A stretch of DNA of 64,000 nucleotides, from assembly GCF_003633775.1 (NCBI RefSeq), contig NZ_RBIN01000006.1, forward strand, positions 186,001-250,000, read 5' to 3'. Below the pieces are notes generated by a model. That model saw only the letters and a list, made by a program, of their open reading frames with translations. It did not search any database and was not told the origin of the DNA. Positions 18,208-27,180 of this stretch are shown one piece after another (the first letter of the stretch is position 1; each line of letters begins with the position of its first letter). The position numbers were made by a program, and so were the translations under genes. Source of the stretch: Kushneria sinocarnis (GTDB taxonomy: Bacteria > Pseudomonadota > Gammaproteobacteria > Pseudomonadales > Halomonadaceae).

Positions 18208-19974
18208 ATGCGCCCACGCTCATTGTTCTTTTTTATGGCGGCGATTCTGCTGGCCGCGGGCGCACTGGCCGGTTGCCAGTCGGCCCCGTCAACGGACCGC
18301 CCTGCGAGCGATGACCTGCTGGCGCAGGCACCGGCCATCACCGAAGGGCTGGATGCCCGGGGACTCACCGCCCTGCTCGAGGCCGAATTCGCCGGCCAGC
18401 GGGGTGATTTCACCCGGGCGGCGCGCGGCTATCTCTCCCAGGGCGAGCGCTATCGGTCACCGGAGCTGGCCCGTCGGGCGGCACTGGCGGCCCGTCTGGC
18501 CAGTGATGATGAGCTGCTGAACCGGTCCGCGCTGCTGTGGAGTCGACTCTCTCCCGCTGCCGAGGAGCCGCGCCAGCTGCTGGCGGAGCAGGCGGCTGCC
18601 CATGGCATGTGGCAGCAGGCGCTGACCCAGCTGCTGGCCATTGACGCTCGCAACGCACGGGCCGAGCTGGAAACCTTCGTGCAGGAGGCTGCCGCAGCCG
18701 GCGCGAACATTCCCGCCCTGATCGAACAGCTCAAGGCGCATGCCGAAACGTACCCCGGCCGACCGAATGCGCTGATCGCAATGGCCCTGCTGCAGGCCGA
18801 AACGGAGGATTTCCGGGCGGCCGACCGCACGCTCGAGCGCGTCGCCGGGCGTTTTGCCGAACATCCGTCACTGTGGCTGGCCCGCAGCCAGATCGCCATG
18901 GAACGCCACCGTTTCCGGGAAGGGCTGGAGGCCGCGCAATACGGTCATCGGCTGGCCCCCGATGACAATCGTTTCCTGCTGGCCATGGCGCAGGCCCATC
19001 TCGCCCTCGGCCAGCCGGACCGGGCCGAACGCCAGTTCGACCGTCTGCTGACCCGCATGCCGGAAAGCAGCGAGCTGCGCCTGTCACTGGCACAGCTCTA
19101 TCTGAATCATCACGCCGAGGCCCAGGCCGAGCGCCTGCTGGCCCCCCTGGTCGCCCGGAAGGATCCGCCGGCCGAAGCCCTGCTGCTCGCCGCCATGACC
19201 GCCGAGCGCCAGGCACGGATCGACCGCGCCGTTTCACTCTACAGCCGAGTACCGCCCGGCAACCGATTCCTCGGCGCCCGGGCCCGAGCGGCCGGCCTGC
19301 TGGTGGACCATCAGCGCTTCGAGGATGCCCTGACCCTGCTCGACCGGGCGCGCAGCCGTTATCCGGAAAGCAATGCCGACCTGCTGGAGCTCGAACTCTC
19401 CCTGCTGGACAGTGCCGGGCAGCACCAGCGCGCCGATCGGCTGCTCGATCGTGCCATCACGACCAGCGCGCCGGACAATGATGCCCTGCTGTTCATGCGT
19501 GCCGTTCGGGCGCTGGAATCCGGCAGTCTGAGCGCCATGGAGCGGGACATGACCACCCTGCTCGAGCGCAACCCCGACGACGCCACGGTCCTCAACGCTT
19601 ATGGCTACACCCTGCTCGAGCGTACCGACCGCTACCGGGAAGCCCTGCAGATGATCCGGCACGCTCATCGTCTCGAGCCCGACAACCCTGCAATACTCGA
19701 TAGCCTGGGATGGGCCTGGTTCCGGCTCGACCGGCATGAAAAGGCCACGCACTGGTTGAATCGCGCCTGGCAGGCGCAGCCTGACGAAGAGATCGGCGCC
19801 CACCTGATCGAGGCGCTGTGGCTGGCCGATCAGCCCGTGCGTGCGCGCCGGATGCTCGACGGCATGCTCGAGCGGTTCTCACCCCATCCCCGGCTCGACC
19901 GACTACTGCAGCGCTATCCCGGACTGCAATCACCCACTCCCTCGACTCCCGATGCCGAGAAGACCGACTCATGA
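18208..19974 (+). CDS. TPR-repeat outer-membrane lipoprotein
   Basis: About 588 residues. The start at 18208 has AAGAGG five bases upstream and produces a lipoprotein signal, MRPRSLFFFMAAILLAAG, ending in lipobox LAGC; the frame is open from 18175. The rest is tetratricopeptide repeats, with the last clear copies around NAYGYTLLERTDRYREALQM and SLGWAWFRLDRHEKATHWL. Proteins like this lie upstream of lolB in many gammaproteobacteria. The stop overlaps the lolB start as ATGA, suggesting an envelope-related role; the specific partner is unknown. Confidence 0.82.
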   Translation: MRPRSLFFFMAAILLAAGALAGCQSAPSTDRPASDDLLAQAPAITEGLDARGLTALLEAEFAGQRGDFTRAARGYLSQGERYRSPELARRAALAARLASDDELLNRSALLWSRLSPAAEEPRQLLAEQAAAHGMWQQALTQLLAIDARNARAELETFVQEAAAAGANIPALIEQLKAHAETYPGRPNALIAMALLQAETEDFRAADRTLERVAGRFAEHPSLWLARSQIAMERHRFREGLEAAQYGHRLAPDDNRFLLAMAQAHLALGQPDRAERQFDRLLTRMPESSELRLSLAQLYLNHHAEAQAERLLAPLVARKDPPAEALLLAAMTAERQARIDRAVSLYSRVPPGNRFLGARARAAGLLVDHQRFEDALTLLDRARSRYPESNADLLELELSLLDSAGQHQRADRLLDRAITTSAPDNDALLFMRAVRALESGSLSAMERDMTTLLERNPDDATVLNAYGYTLLERTDRYREALQMIRHAHRLEPDNPAILDSLGWAWFRLDRHEKATHWLNRAWQAQPDEEIGAHLIEALWLADQPVRARRMLDGMLERFSPHPRLDRLLQRYPGLQSPTPSTPDAEKTDS

Positions 19975-20615
19975 CACACGCGACGCCCCTTTCATGCCAT
20001 CCCCGGCAGTCGATACGACTGATTGCGGCCGCACTGCTCGTGGCACTGGTGGCCGGCTGCGCCGGACAACCGCCCCAGCCCGACGTGGATCGCCACCCCG
20101 GCGACTGGAAGAGCCAGCGCGAACGACTGACCGCCCTGGAGCAGTGGGAAATTGCCGGCAAGGTGGCCATTCGCACGCCCGACAACAGTGAAAGTGCCAA
20201 TCTCGACTGGAAACGTACGCCCCGGCACTACCGGATCATGGTCAGCGGTCCCTTCGGGGCCGGCCGCAACACCCTGGAGGGCAACGGACAGCGCGTCACG
20301 CTCTCCAATGGTGAAGGCACCTTTACTGCCCGAACCCCGGAAGCCCTGATGCAGGCCCGCATGGGCTGGTCGCTGCCGATCTCGGCTCTCGACTACTGGG
20401 TGCGCGGACTGCCTGCCCCCGACACCCCTCATGACATCGAGCATGACCGGGCCGGCTTCCCGGCCGTCATGCAGCAGAATGGCTGGACCCTCCATTATCA
20501 GGACTGGACGCGGGCAGACGGGCTCTGGCTGCCGCGCAAGCTGACCATGGATTATGGTGACCTGCACGCCATTCTGGTGCTCAACCAGTGGCAGCTCGAT
20601 ACCGCGTCACCATGA
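19971..20615 (+). CDS. lolB: outer-membrane lipoprotein receptor LolB
   Basis: A 214-residue lipoprotein with lipobox LVAGC after a basic start. The conserved region begins WEIAGKVAIRTPDNSESANL and ends LWLPRKLTMDYGDLHAILVL. LolB accepts lipoproteins from LolA and inserts them in the outer membrane. It overlaps both the upstream TPR gene and the downstream ispE by ATGA, the usual lolB-ispE arrangement. Confidence 0.92.
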   Translation: MTHATPLSCHPRQSIRLIAAALLVALVAGCAGQPPQPDVDRHPGDWKSQRERLTALEQWEIAGKVAIRTPDNSESANLDWKRTPRHYRIMVSGPFGAGRNTLEGNGQRVTLSNGEGTFTARTPEALMQARMGWSLPISALDYWVRGLPAPDTPHDIEHDRAGFPAVMQQNGWTLHYQDWTRADGLWLPRKLTMDYGDLHAILVLNQWQLDTASP

Positions 20616-21457
20616 GTCGCCCGCTCAGCCTGCCGGCGCCGGCCAAGCTCAACCGCATGCTGCATATCACCGGGCGGCGTGCGGATGGCTATCACGAACT
20701 GCAGACGCTGTTCCAGTTCCTCGACCATGGCGACACCCTTCATTTTACCCCGCGAACGGATGGCCGGATCCGGCTCATCCCCGACATCCCCGGCGTCGCC
20801 CACGATGCCAACCTGATCGTGCGGGCCGCACAGCGCCTGCAGGCGCTGGCCGCCCCCTCTCGTGGCATCGACATCACGCTCGACAAGCGGCTGCCCATGG
20901 GCGGCGGTCTGGGGGGCGGCAGCTCGAATGCGGCCACCACCCTGCTGGCGCTCGACCGGCTCTGGCAGCTCGAGCTCGGCGAAGAGCGGCTGGCTGCGAT
21001 CGGTGTCGAGCTGGGCGCCGATGTTCCGGTGTTCGTGCGCGGCTTTGCTGCCTGGGGGGAAGGTGTCGGTGAACGCCTGCAGCCGGCGCCGCTGGATACC
21101 CCCTGGTTCGTGGTGGTTCACCCCGGGGTCAGTGTCTCGACCGGCGCGCTCTTCAACCACCCGGAATTGACACGCCAGACCCCCTCGATTAGTATGGCGC
21201 GCGCACTGCAGGGGGGACGCAATGATTGCGAACCCGTCGCTCGTCGCCTGCAGCCATCCGTGGGAGTCGCCATTGACTGGCTGAAACACTTCGGAGCTGC
21301 CATGATGACGGGCACAGGGTCCTGCGTGTTCTGCCCGCTGCCCGATTGCAGCGCCGCCACGGAAGTCATGCAGGAAACCGGGCGGCAGCATCCGCAATGG
21401 CAGACATTCATGGCGCAGGGGTGTAACATCTCCCCCCTTCATGTCGCTCTGAAGTAA
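20612..21457 (+). CDS. ispE: 4-diphosphocytidyl-2-C-methyl-D-erythritol kinase
   Basis: A 281-residue GHMP kinase of the MEP isoprenoid pathway. Seen: the N-terminal PAPAKLNRMLHI, then the ATP loop PMGGGLGGGSSNAATTL, then the C-terminal MTGTGSCVF. It phosphorylates CDP-ME on the way to IPP and DMAPP, which also feed the carotenoid genes at the left edge. The ATG at 20612 overlaps the lolB stop. Confidence 0.94.
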   Translation: MSRPLSLPAPAKLNRMLHITGRRADGYHELQTLFQFLDHGDTLHFTPRTDGRIRLIPDIPGVAHDANLIVRAAQRLQALAAPSRGIDITLDKRLPMGGGLGGGSSNAATTLLALDRLWQLELGEERLAAIGVELGADVPVFVRGFAAWGEGVGERLQPAPLDTPWFVVVHPGVSVSTGALFNHPELTRQTPSISMARALQGGRNDCEPVARRLQPSVGVAIDWLKHFGAAMMTGTGSCVFCPLPDCSAATEVMQETGRQHPQWQTFMAQGCNISPLHVALK

Positions 21458-21491
21458 AGCGGTCATGACACTATCCATGACCCATCGTCAC

Positions 21492-21566
21492 TGGGGTATA
21501 GCCAAGTGGTAAGGCACCGGTTTCTGGTACCGGTATTCCCAGGTTCGAATCCTGGTACCCCAGCCA
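21492..21566 (+). tRNA. tRNA-Gln (anticodon CUG)
   Basis: A 75-base cloverleaf with encoded CCA. The acceptor TGGGGTA pairs with TACCCCA. The anticodon stem CCGGT/ACCGG encloses loop TTCTGGT, which gives CTG. The T-arm contains GGTTCGAATCC. Its position between ispE and prs is the conserved gammaproteobacterial one. Confidence 0.95.
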
Positions 21567-21644
21567 TTTTCTTCGTGTCGACGAGTACCCGACCGGGTCG
21601 TCAACCGCCTCGATATCCCACAAGCGTCCGTAAGGTGGAAGCGC

Positions 21645-22586
21645 GTGTCTAAACTGATGGTCTTTGCGGGGAACGCCAACCCCGAGCTGGCCCGTAAGGT
21701 CGCCGAATGTCTCGACAACCGGCTCGGGCACGCCACGGTCGGCCAGTTCAGCGATGGAGAGATCGCCGTCGAGATCAATGAGAACGTCCGCGGCAAGGAC
21801 GTCTTCATCCTGCAGTCAACCTGCGCCCCCACCAATGACAACCTGATGGAGCTGATCCTGATGGTTGATGCGTTGCGTCGGGCCTCGGCGACACGTATCA
21901 CGGCCGTGGTGCCCTACTTCGGCTATGCCCGGCAGGACCGCCGCGTGCGCTCTGCCCGCGTGCCGATCTCCGCCAAGGTGGTGGCCGATATCATGGTCAA
22001 GGCCGGCGTTGACCGGGTCATGACCATGGATCTGCATGCCGATCAGATCCAGGGCTTCTTCGATGTGCCGGTCGATAACGTCTACGGCTCGCCGATCCTG
22101 CTCGACGACATCGAACGGCAGAACTACGACGATGTCGTGATTGTCTCCCCGGATGTGGGCGGCGTGGTCCGTGCCCGCGCCATCGCCAAGCAGCTCAATG
22201 CCGATCTCGCCATCATCGACAAGCGTCGCCCGCAGGCCAATCAGGCCCAGGTGATGCACATCATCGGTGACATCCGCGATCGCACCTGCGTGCTGGTTGA
22301 TGACCTGGTGGATACCGCCGGGACACTCTGCAAGGCTGCCGAAGCACTCAAGGCGCACGGTGCCCGCCGGGTGCTGGCCTACTCCACCCACGCCATCCTG
22401 TCGGGCCCGGCAGTGGACAACATTGCCGACTCCAACCTCGATGAGCTGGTGGTCACCGACACCATCCCGCTGGCCGAGCATGCAAGGCGCAGCGGCAAGA
22501 TTCGTCAGCTCTCGGTGGCCGGCCTGATTGCCGAGGCCATCCGCCGCGTCAGCAACGAGGAATCCGTCAGCGCCATGTTCCACTAG
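21645..22586 (+). CDS. prs: ribose-phosphate pyrophosphokinase
   Basis: A 313-residue PRPP synthetase. It starts at GTG (21645) after AAGGTGGAA. Seen: [13 protein letters not shown] at the N-terminus, [13 protein letters not shown], and the PRPP-binding [14 protein letters not shown]. It makes PRPP for purines, pyrimidines, NAD, histidine and tryptophan. The reported start is normal for family length. Confidence 0.95.
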   Translation: MSKLMVFAGNANPELARKVAECLDNRLGHATVGQFSDGEIAVEINENVRGKDVFILQSTCAPTNDNLMELILMVDALRRASATRITAVVPYFGYARQDRRVRSARVPISAKVVADIMVKAGVDRVMTMDLHADQIQGFFDVPVDNVYGSPILLDDIERQNYDDVVIVSPDVGGVVRARAIAKQLNADLAIIDKRRPQANQAQVMHIIGDIRDRTCVLVDDLVDTAGTLCKAAEALKAHGARRVLAYSTHAILSGPAVDNIADSNLDELVVTDTIPLAEHARRSGKIRQLSVAGLIAEAIRRVSNEESVSAMFH

Positions 22587-22649
22587 GCTCGTTCCGACAG
22601 CCGGGCAGCGCGCGCTGACCCGAGAGGCGTCCCGGGCGCTTCTCACCAT

Positions 22650-22689
22650 GGAAACGATACCGACCTGGTCGCGGGCGGTATCGTTTTCC
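22650..22689 (+). terminator. intrinsic terminator after prs
   Basis: GGAAACGATACCG at 22650-22662 pairs with CGGTATCGTTTTCC at 22676-22689, with Ts within and after the second arm. It separates prs from rplY. Confidence 0.65.
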
Positions 22690-22715
22690 TTCATTGACCA
22701 ACGAGGGTCCATCCC

Positions 22716-23414
22716 ATGAAACACCAGTACAACCTGACCGCCAATGTTCGCAGGGCGCTGGGGAAAGGTGCGAGCCGCCGCCTGCGTCGTGAGAACACTC
22801 ACGTCCCCGCCATCGTTTACGGCGGCACTGCCGAGCCGCAGCCGATCGCCGTCGAGAAATCGGCCTTCTACAAGGCCATGGAAGACGAGGCCTTCTTCTC
22901 CTCGATTCTCGATATCGATGTCGAGGGGACAAAAGAGCAGGTCATCGTGCGCGATCTGCAGCGCCACCCCTACAAGCCGGTGGTCGTGCATGCCGACTTC
23001 ATGCGCGTGGATGCGACCCACGAGCTGACCATGACGATTCCGCTGCACTTCGCTAATACCGAAGAGTGCGAGGGCGTCAAGGTCGAGGGCGGTGTGCTGC
23101 ACGTGCTGCACAATGATGTCGAGATCACCTGCCTGCCGAACGATCTGCCCGAGTATCTCGAGGTTGACGTGCTCAAGCTGTCGATCGGCGACACCCTGCA
23201 CCTCTCCGACATCCCGCTGCCGAAGGGCGTGACCCTGACCACCCTGAGTCATGGCGACGATTTCGACGCCGGCATCGTCAGTGTCACTCATCCGGATCGC
23301 GGCACCGATGAAGCCCATGGTGAAGGCGAGCCGCCGACCGACGTCGATCACACCGACGCCGAGCAGGGCAGCGCCGGTGAGCCGATCAACGACAGCGAAG
23401 ACAAGGGCGACTGA
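22716..23414 (+). CDS. rplY: 50S ribosomal protein L25, long (CTC) form
   Basis: A 232-residue L25/CTC protein that binds 5S rRNA. The N-terminal L25 domain contains [14 protein letters not shown] and [10 protein letters not shown]-terminal TL5/CTC beta domain follows, ending in an acidic tail rich in Asp and Glu. It is longer than the E. coli 94-residue form, as is usual in Halomonadaceae-type genomes. It precedes pth as in many gammaproteobacteria. Confidence 0.93.
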   Translation: MKHQYNLTANVRRALGKGASRRLRRENTHVPAIVYGGTAEPQPIAVEKSAFYKAMEDEAFFSSILDIDVEGTKEQVIVRDLQRHPYKPVVVHADFMRVDATHELTMTIPLHFANTEECEGVKVEGGVLHVLHNDVEITCLPNDLPEYLEVDVLKLSIGDTLHLSDIPLPKGVTLTTLSHGDDFDAGIVSVTHPDRGTDEAHGEGEPPTDVDHTDAEQGSAGEPINDSEDKGD

Positions 23415-23437
23415 GCCTCTTCCGTCGTACGGGATCC

Positions 23438-23478
23438 GGCCGGTCGGCCCCGGCAGTTGCTGTCGGGGCCGACCGGCC
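23438..23478 (+). terminator. strong hairpin after rplY
   Basis: An 18-bp stem, GGCCGGTCGGCCCCGGCA at 23438-23455 against 23461-23478, with one G-T pair and a 5-base loop, followed by GTTTCATTT. It should terminate rplY transcription before pth. Confidence 0.7.
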
Positions 23479-23538
23479 GTTTCATTTCGGGCCTGCTGAA
23501 ACGGTCCGCCTCTCCACGCTTTCGTCGAATGGATCGAC

Positions 23539-24123
23539 ATGAACGAACTGCACGCGATCATCGGTCTGGGCAATCCCGGCGCACGCTACGAGGCAACCCG
23601 CCACAATGCCGGCTTCTGGCTGCTCGAGGCGCTGGCACGCGACTGTGGCGTCACCCTGCGCGAACAGCGCAAGTTCCTCGGCAGTTACGCCAGGGTCACG
23701 CTGGCTGGCCGGGATGTTCACCTGCTTGCCCCGACCACCCTGATGAACCACAGCGGTCAGTCGGTAGGTGCGCTGTGCAAGTTCTTCAAGCTCTCCCCCG
23801 AACAGCTGCTGGTCGTTCACGATGAGCTTGACCTGCCCCCCGGCGCGGCCCGCTTCAAGCAGGGCGGCGGCCATGGTGGGCACAATGGGCTGCGCGATAC
23901 CATTGCGGCCCTGGGCAACAATCGCAACTTTCATCGACTGCGTCTCGGCATCGGCCATCCGGGCAGTGCCGCTCAGGTCGTCAACTACGTGCTGAGCGCC
24001 CCCGGCAAGGCCGAACGCCAGGCCATCGACGAGGCCATCGGGGCGGCCCTGGAGCAGCTGCCACTTGCGGTTGGCGGCGACTGGGCTCGCGCCATGAATC
24101 GCCTTCACAGCGCTCGCGACTGA
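23539..24123 (+). CDS. pth: peptidyl-tRNA hydrolase
   Basis: A 194-residue enzyme. Seen: the N-terminal IIGLGNPGARYEATRHNAGF with the catalytic His and the substrate-binding Asn, then HDELDLPPG, then GGGHGGHNGL. It frees tRNA from drop-off peptidyl-tRNAs in the cytoplasm. It starts directly at MNELHAI. Spacing to ychF is 51 bases. Confidence 0.95.
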   Translation: MNELHAIIGLGNPGARYEATRHNAGFWLLEALARDCGVTLREQRKFLGSYARVTLAGRDVHLLAPTTLMNHSGQSVGALCKFFKLSPEQLLVVHDELDLPPGAARFKQGGGHGGHNGLRDTIAALGNNRNFHRLRLGIGHPGSAAQVVNYVLSAPGKAERQAIDEAIGAALEQLPLAVGGDWARAMNRLHSARD

Positions 24124-24174
24124 AGCGCCAGCCGTCGCCTCAATCGTTCACCCTTCTCAACGCAGGAACGTGCC

Positions 24175-25266
24175 ATGGGTTTCAACTGCGGAATCGTCGG
24201 TCTGCCCAACGTCGGCAAGTCCACCCTCTTCAATGCCCTGACCAAATCGGGCATCGATGCCGAGAACTTTCCCTTCTGCACCATCGAGCCCAATACCGGT
24301 ATTGTCCCCATGCCGGATCCGCGCCTGAACGCACTGGCGGCCATCGTAAAGCCCGAAAAGACCATTCCGACCACCATGGAGTTCGTTGATATCGCCGGAC
24401 TCGTGGCGGGGGCCTCGAAGGGTGAAGGGCTGGGCAACCAGTTCCTGGCCAATATCCGCGAGACCGATGCCATCGCTCACGTGGTGCGCTGCTTCGATGA
24501 TGACAATGTCATTCACGTCGACAACCGGGTCGATCCCAGAGGGGATATCGAGACCATCAACATCGAGCTCGCGCTGGCCGATCTCGATACCGTCGAACGC
24601 GCCATCCAGCGTCTCACCCGGGTCGCCAAGGGCGGTGACAAGGAGGCCATTGCCACTCGCAGCGTGCTGGAGCGCATGCAGCCTCATCTTGCAGAGGGTC
24701 AGCCGCTGCGAAGCCTGAGCCTGGACGACAACGAGCGCCAGCTGGTGAAGGGATATGGTTTCCTGACCCTCAAGCCGACGATGTACATCGCCAACGTCAA
24801 CGAGGACGGCTTCGACAACAATCCGCACCTCGATACGGTACACGCCATCGCCGAAGAGGAAGGTGCCGTGGTCGTGCCGGTCTGCAACAAGCTTGAAGCC
24901 GAGATTGCCGAACTGGAAGACGAGGAGCGCGCGCTCTTTCTGGAGGAGATGGGCATGAGCGAGCCCGGCCTCGATCGCGTCATTCGCGCCGGCTTCGGCC
25001 TGCTCGGGCTGCAGACCTATTTCACTGCCGGACCGAAGGAAGTGCGTGCCTGGACGGTACCCATCGGCGCTACTGCCCCACAGGCGGCAGGCGCGATTCA
25101 CACCGACTTCCAGAAGGGCTTCATCCGCGCCGAGGTCGTCTCCTATGACGATTTCGTCCATTACCAGGGCGAAAGCGGTGCCAAGGATGCCGGCCGCTGG
25201 CGGCTGGAAGGCAAGGAGTATGTCGTACGCGACGGCGATGTGGTGCACTTTCGCTTCAACGTCTGA
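24175..25266 (+). CDS. ychF: ribosome-binding ATPase YchF (OLA1 family)
   Basis: A 363-residue TRAFAC P-loop protein. P-loop [15 protein letters not shown], switch region [20 protein letters not shown], and a C-terminal TGS domain (PKEVRAWTV to the end). The G4 motif is replaced by NVNEDG, typical of the ATP-preferring OLA1 group. It is the last protein gene before tRNA-Met and the prophage. Confidence 0.95.
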   Translation: MGFNCGIVGLPNVGKSTLFNALTKSGIDAENFPFCTIEPNTGIVPMPDPRLNALAAIVKPEKTIPTTMEFVDIAGLVAGASKGEGLGNQFLANIRETDAIAHVVRCFDDDNVIHVDNRVDPRGDIETINIELALADLDTVERAIQRLTRVAKGGDKEAIATRSVLERMQPHLAEGQPLRSLSLDDNERQLVKGYGFLTLKPTMYIANVNEDGFDNNPHLDTVHAIAEEEGAVVVPVCNKLEAEIAELEDEERALFLEEMGMSEPGLDRVIRAGFGLLGLQTYFTAGPKEVRAWTVPIGATAPQAAGAIHTDFQKGFIRAEVVSYDDFVHYQGESGAKDAGRWRLEGKEYVVRDGDVVHFRFNV

Positions 25267-25315
25267 GCGCCCTGCCCTTTTCCGTCATGATCAACGACTT
25301 CATGCGGGAAAGGGC

Positions 25316-25344
25316 TTGACGATACGGGGAGGCATCTTTAATAT
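25316..25344 (+). promoter_or_regulatory. sigma-70 promoter of tRNA-Met
   Basis: TTGACG at 25316-25321, 17-base spacer, TAATAT at 25339-25344, ending 15 bases before the tRNA. Near-consensus, as expected for a stable RNA promoter. It lies outside the att repeat and so stays with the functional tRNA. Confidence 0.85.
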
Positions 25345-25359
25345 TCGCCTCCGTTGAAC

Positions 25360-25436
25360 GGCTACGTAGCTCAGCTGGTTAGAGCACATCACTCATAATG
25401 ATGGGGTCCCCTGTTCGAATCAGGGCGTAGCCACCA
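25360..25436 (+). tRNA. tRNA-Met (elongator, anticodon CAU)
   Basis: A 77-base cloverleaf with encoded CCA. The acceptor GGCTACG pairs with CGTAGCC; the anticodon loop CTCATAA gives CAT. It is nearly identical to the known elongator tRNA-Met pattern in D-loop and anticodon arm. Its last 14 bases form the beginning of the prophage attachment repeat, so the left junction keeps a complete tRNA. Confidence 0.95.
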
Positions 25437-25513
25437 GATTGAAGAGTCCGAAAGGCTCTGATCAAGCCCGGAAGCCCGTAAACACTCGGCTCCGGGCTTT
25501 TTCTTTGCCTCTC
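25423..25513 (+). repeat. attL, left attachment repeat
   Basis: Begins GGGCGTAGCCACCA, the 3' end of tRNA-Met, and extends 77 bases beyond the gene. It matches 62675-62765 with 3 mismatches in 91. The first 32 bases are identical, so strand exchange probably happened there. The repeat includes a terminator hairpin, so both junctions carry one. Confidence 0.9.
25464..25504 (+). terminator. intrinsic terminator of tRNA-Met inside attL
   Basis: AAGCCCGGA at 25464-25472 pairs with TCCGGGCTT at 25491-25499, followed by a T-run. It ends tRNA-Met transcription and insulates it from the integrase gene. A copy exists at attR. Confidence 0.8.
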
Positions 25514-25548
25514 TCTACCCCTCGTTACACCCGCCCATGATTGCCAAC

Positions 25549-25589
25549 CGTGTATATCGGCTTGTATATGTGCTGTCAGCGTATACAAG
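25549..25589. promoter_or_regulatory. candidate integrase arm-type sites, left
   Basis: Three similar elements just upstream of int: CGTGTATATCGG (25549-25560), CTTGTATATG (25561-25570) and, inverted, CGTATACAAG (25580-25589). Nearly the same decamer recurs near attR (62602-62623) and within the int coding region. The pattern fits integrase arm-site DNA or an Int/Xis autoregulatory operator; neither is proven. Confidence 0.5.
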
Positions 25590-25598
25590 GGGACGGGT

Positions 25599-26768
25599 AT
25601 GAAGCGCTCAGAGATCAAGCGGCGACCGCTGGCAGACACCACCATATCGAAGCTGGAGCCCGAAGCACGTCAATACCGTGAACATGACGGCAACGGCCTG
25701 TACCTGTGCGTGACGCCCAAAGGCAGCAAGCTCTGGCACTACCGGTTCAAGCGACGGGATGGCAAGTGGAGCTGGAAAGGTCTCGGGTCATACCCTGCCG
25801 TCAGTGCCAAGACAGCACGAGCACGTGTACACGATATACAGCACGGGCGGGAGGATATACACGGTCCGGACAAGCCCGTATACACGTTCCGCCAGGCGGC
25901 CGAAGATTGGTACCAGCATAAGGTCACCGCCGGCATCGCTCCCAGCAGTACGCGCCAGATGCGGATCTACCTCGACAAGGATATTTTGCCCTTGCTGGGC
26001 GACATGCATATCGAGGACGTAGCTCGCGGTGATTGCGCCCGAGTGCAGACCCGCGTCGAGTCCCGGAATGCCCGGCGCACCGCCGAGAAGGTGCGGGGCT
26101 GGATGACCCAGATATTCAGTCGCGCGATCGCCCAGGGCCATTGCGAGCTGAACCCGGCCTCAGAGCTCCGTCAGATTGCCCTACCCACCCAGCCCCAGCG
26201 CTTCCCTCACCTGCTCGAGCCTGAGCTCCCTGAGTTTCTTCGTGCGCTTCGCAATACCAACAGCCACATGATCGCCACCATCGCCACGTGGATGCTGCTC
26301 AGAACGGCATCACGGCCGGGGATGGTGCGAAATGCCGAGTGGTCAGAGATCGACTTCGACGAATCGCTCTGGGTCGTGCCGGCGCACAAGATGAAGATGC
26401 GCAGAGAGCATCATGTGCCTTTGGCCACCCAAGTGATGGCGGATCTGCGGCGCCTCCATGAACGTACAGGCCGAAGCCAGTATTTGTTCCCTGGGCAACG
26501 CGACAGCGCGGTAATGAGCGATGCCACCATCAACAAGGTGATTCACCGGATCGGATTCAAGGGTAAGCTGGTCGGTCACGGTTCACGTCACACCGCATCC
26601 ACTCTGCTCCATGAGCACGGCTGGCCATCTGATCACATTGAGGCCCAGCTATCGCACGGTCAGAAAGGTGTGGCGGGCATCTATAACCGAGCAACGTACC
26701 TGAAGCAGCGTCGGGAGATGATGCAATGGTATGCTGATTACTTGGACCAATTAGAACGGCAAAAATAA
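25599..26768 (+). CDS. int: tyrosine-recombinase integrase, P4-like
   Basis: A 389-residue integrase. An N-terminal Arm-DNA-binding (DUF4102-type) domain spans about residues 8-90 (LYLCVTPKGSKLWHYRFKRR). The SAM-like core-binding domain follows, then the catalytic domain with RTASRPGMVRNAEW, a lysine-bearing beta turn (HKMKMRREHHVPL), GHGSRHT, the LSHGQ box and the nucleophile in GIYNRATY. It would catalyse insertion into tRNA-Met. The start at 25599 follows AAGGGGACGGGT. It is oriented inward from attL. Several GTATAC-type elements lie within its 5' third. Confidence 0.95.
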   Translation: MKRSEIKRRPLADTTISKLEPEARQYREHDGNGLYLCVTPKGSKLWHYRFKRRDGKWSWKGLGSYPAVSAKTARARVHDIQHGREDIHGPDKPVYTFRQAAEDWYQHKVTAGIAPSSTRQMRIYLDKDILPLLGDMHIEDVARGDCARVQTRVESRNARRTAEKVRGWMTQIFSRAIAQGHCELNPASELRQIALPTQPQRFPHLLEPELPEFLRALRNTNSHMIATIATWMLLRTASRPGMVRNAEWSEIDFDESLWVVPAHKMKMRREHHVPLATQVMADLRRLHERTGRSQYLFPGQRDSAVMSDATINKVIHRIGFKGKLVGHGSRHTASTLLHEHGWPSDHIEAQLSHGQKGVAGIYNRATYLKQRREMMQWYADYLDQLERQK

Positions 26769-26776
26769 GGATCGTA

Positions 26777-27007
26777 ATGAATACCGAGAACAGAAGGCTT
26801 CAACCGGGAGACGTAATTCATCTCTCCACGGACAGGTTTCGGGGTTTTGACGAGCCCAAGGTAGGTGGGACTTATTCGACAGCGCCCGATTCAACGCATG
26901 CGCATCTCATTCCTAATGATGGCGAACCAGACCGGTGGTTTGATTTCCGTATCGACAAGATCGATGGCGAGGACATGCTTTGCACCGTTTTGCGCATAAG
27001 ATACTAG
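26777..27007 (+). CDS. small hypothetical protein after int
   Basis: 76 residues, 8 bases after the integrase stop, preceded by AAGGATCG. Composition is polar (MNTENRRLQPGDVIHLSTDR at the N-terminus, RWFDFRIDKIDGED later), suggesting a compact all-beta domain. No signal or membrane segment. No family recognised. Cotranscription with int suggests a role in integration control or simple cargo. Confidence 0.6.
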   Translation: MNTENRRLQPGDVIHLSTDRFRGFDEPKVGGTYSTAPDSTHAHLIPNDGEPDRWFDFRIDKIDGEDMLCTVLRIRY

Positions 27008-27139
27008 TAGCCAGCCATTGATTTTGAAGGCTCGGCGGATTTTGAATCCGTTTTAGGGCATTTCCACGGCCGCGCTTGCACGCCGGTTGCCCAGCGAATC
27101 AATGGCTTACGGAATTGCATTGTTCGCATGATAATGGAT

Positions 27140-27171
27140 GGTCGCAGCCTGTCTGCGACCAAACTGCGACC
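27140..27171. repeat. GGTCGCAG inverted plus direct repeat
   Basis: GGTCGCAG (27140-27147), 5 bases, CTGCGACC (27153-27160), 3 bases, CTGCGACC (27164-27171). It sits just past the stop of the leftward nuclease gene. A hairpin is possible but there is no T-run on either side; a protein-binding site is equally possible. Confidence 0.4.
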
Positions 27172-27180
27172 AATTCGAGA

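Noticed and set aside
21816-23573. 585-codon leftward open frame over prs and rplY
   Set aside because: Antisense to two well-conserved genes; created by high GC codon bias.
24157-25248. 363-codon leftward frame
   Set aside because: Antisense of ychF.
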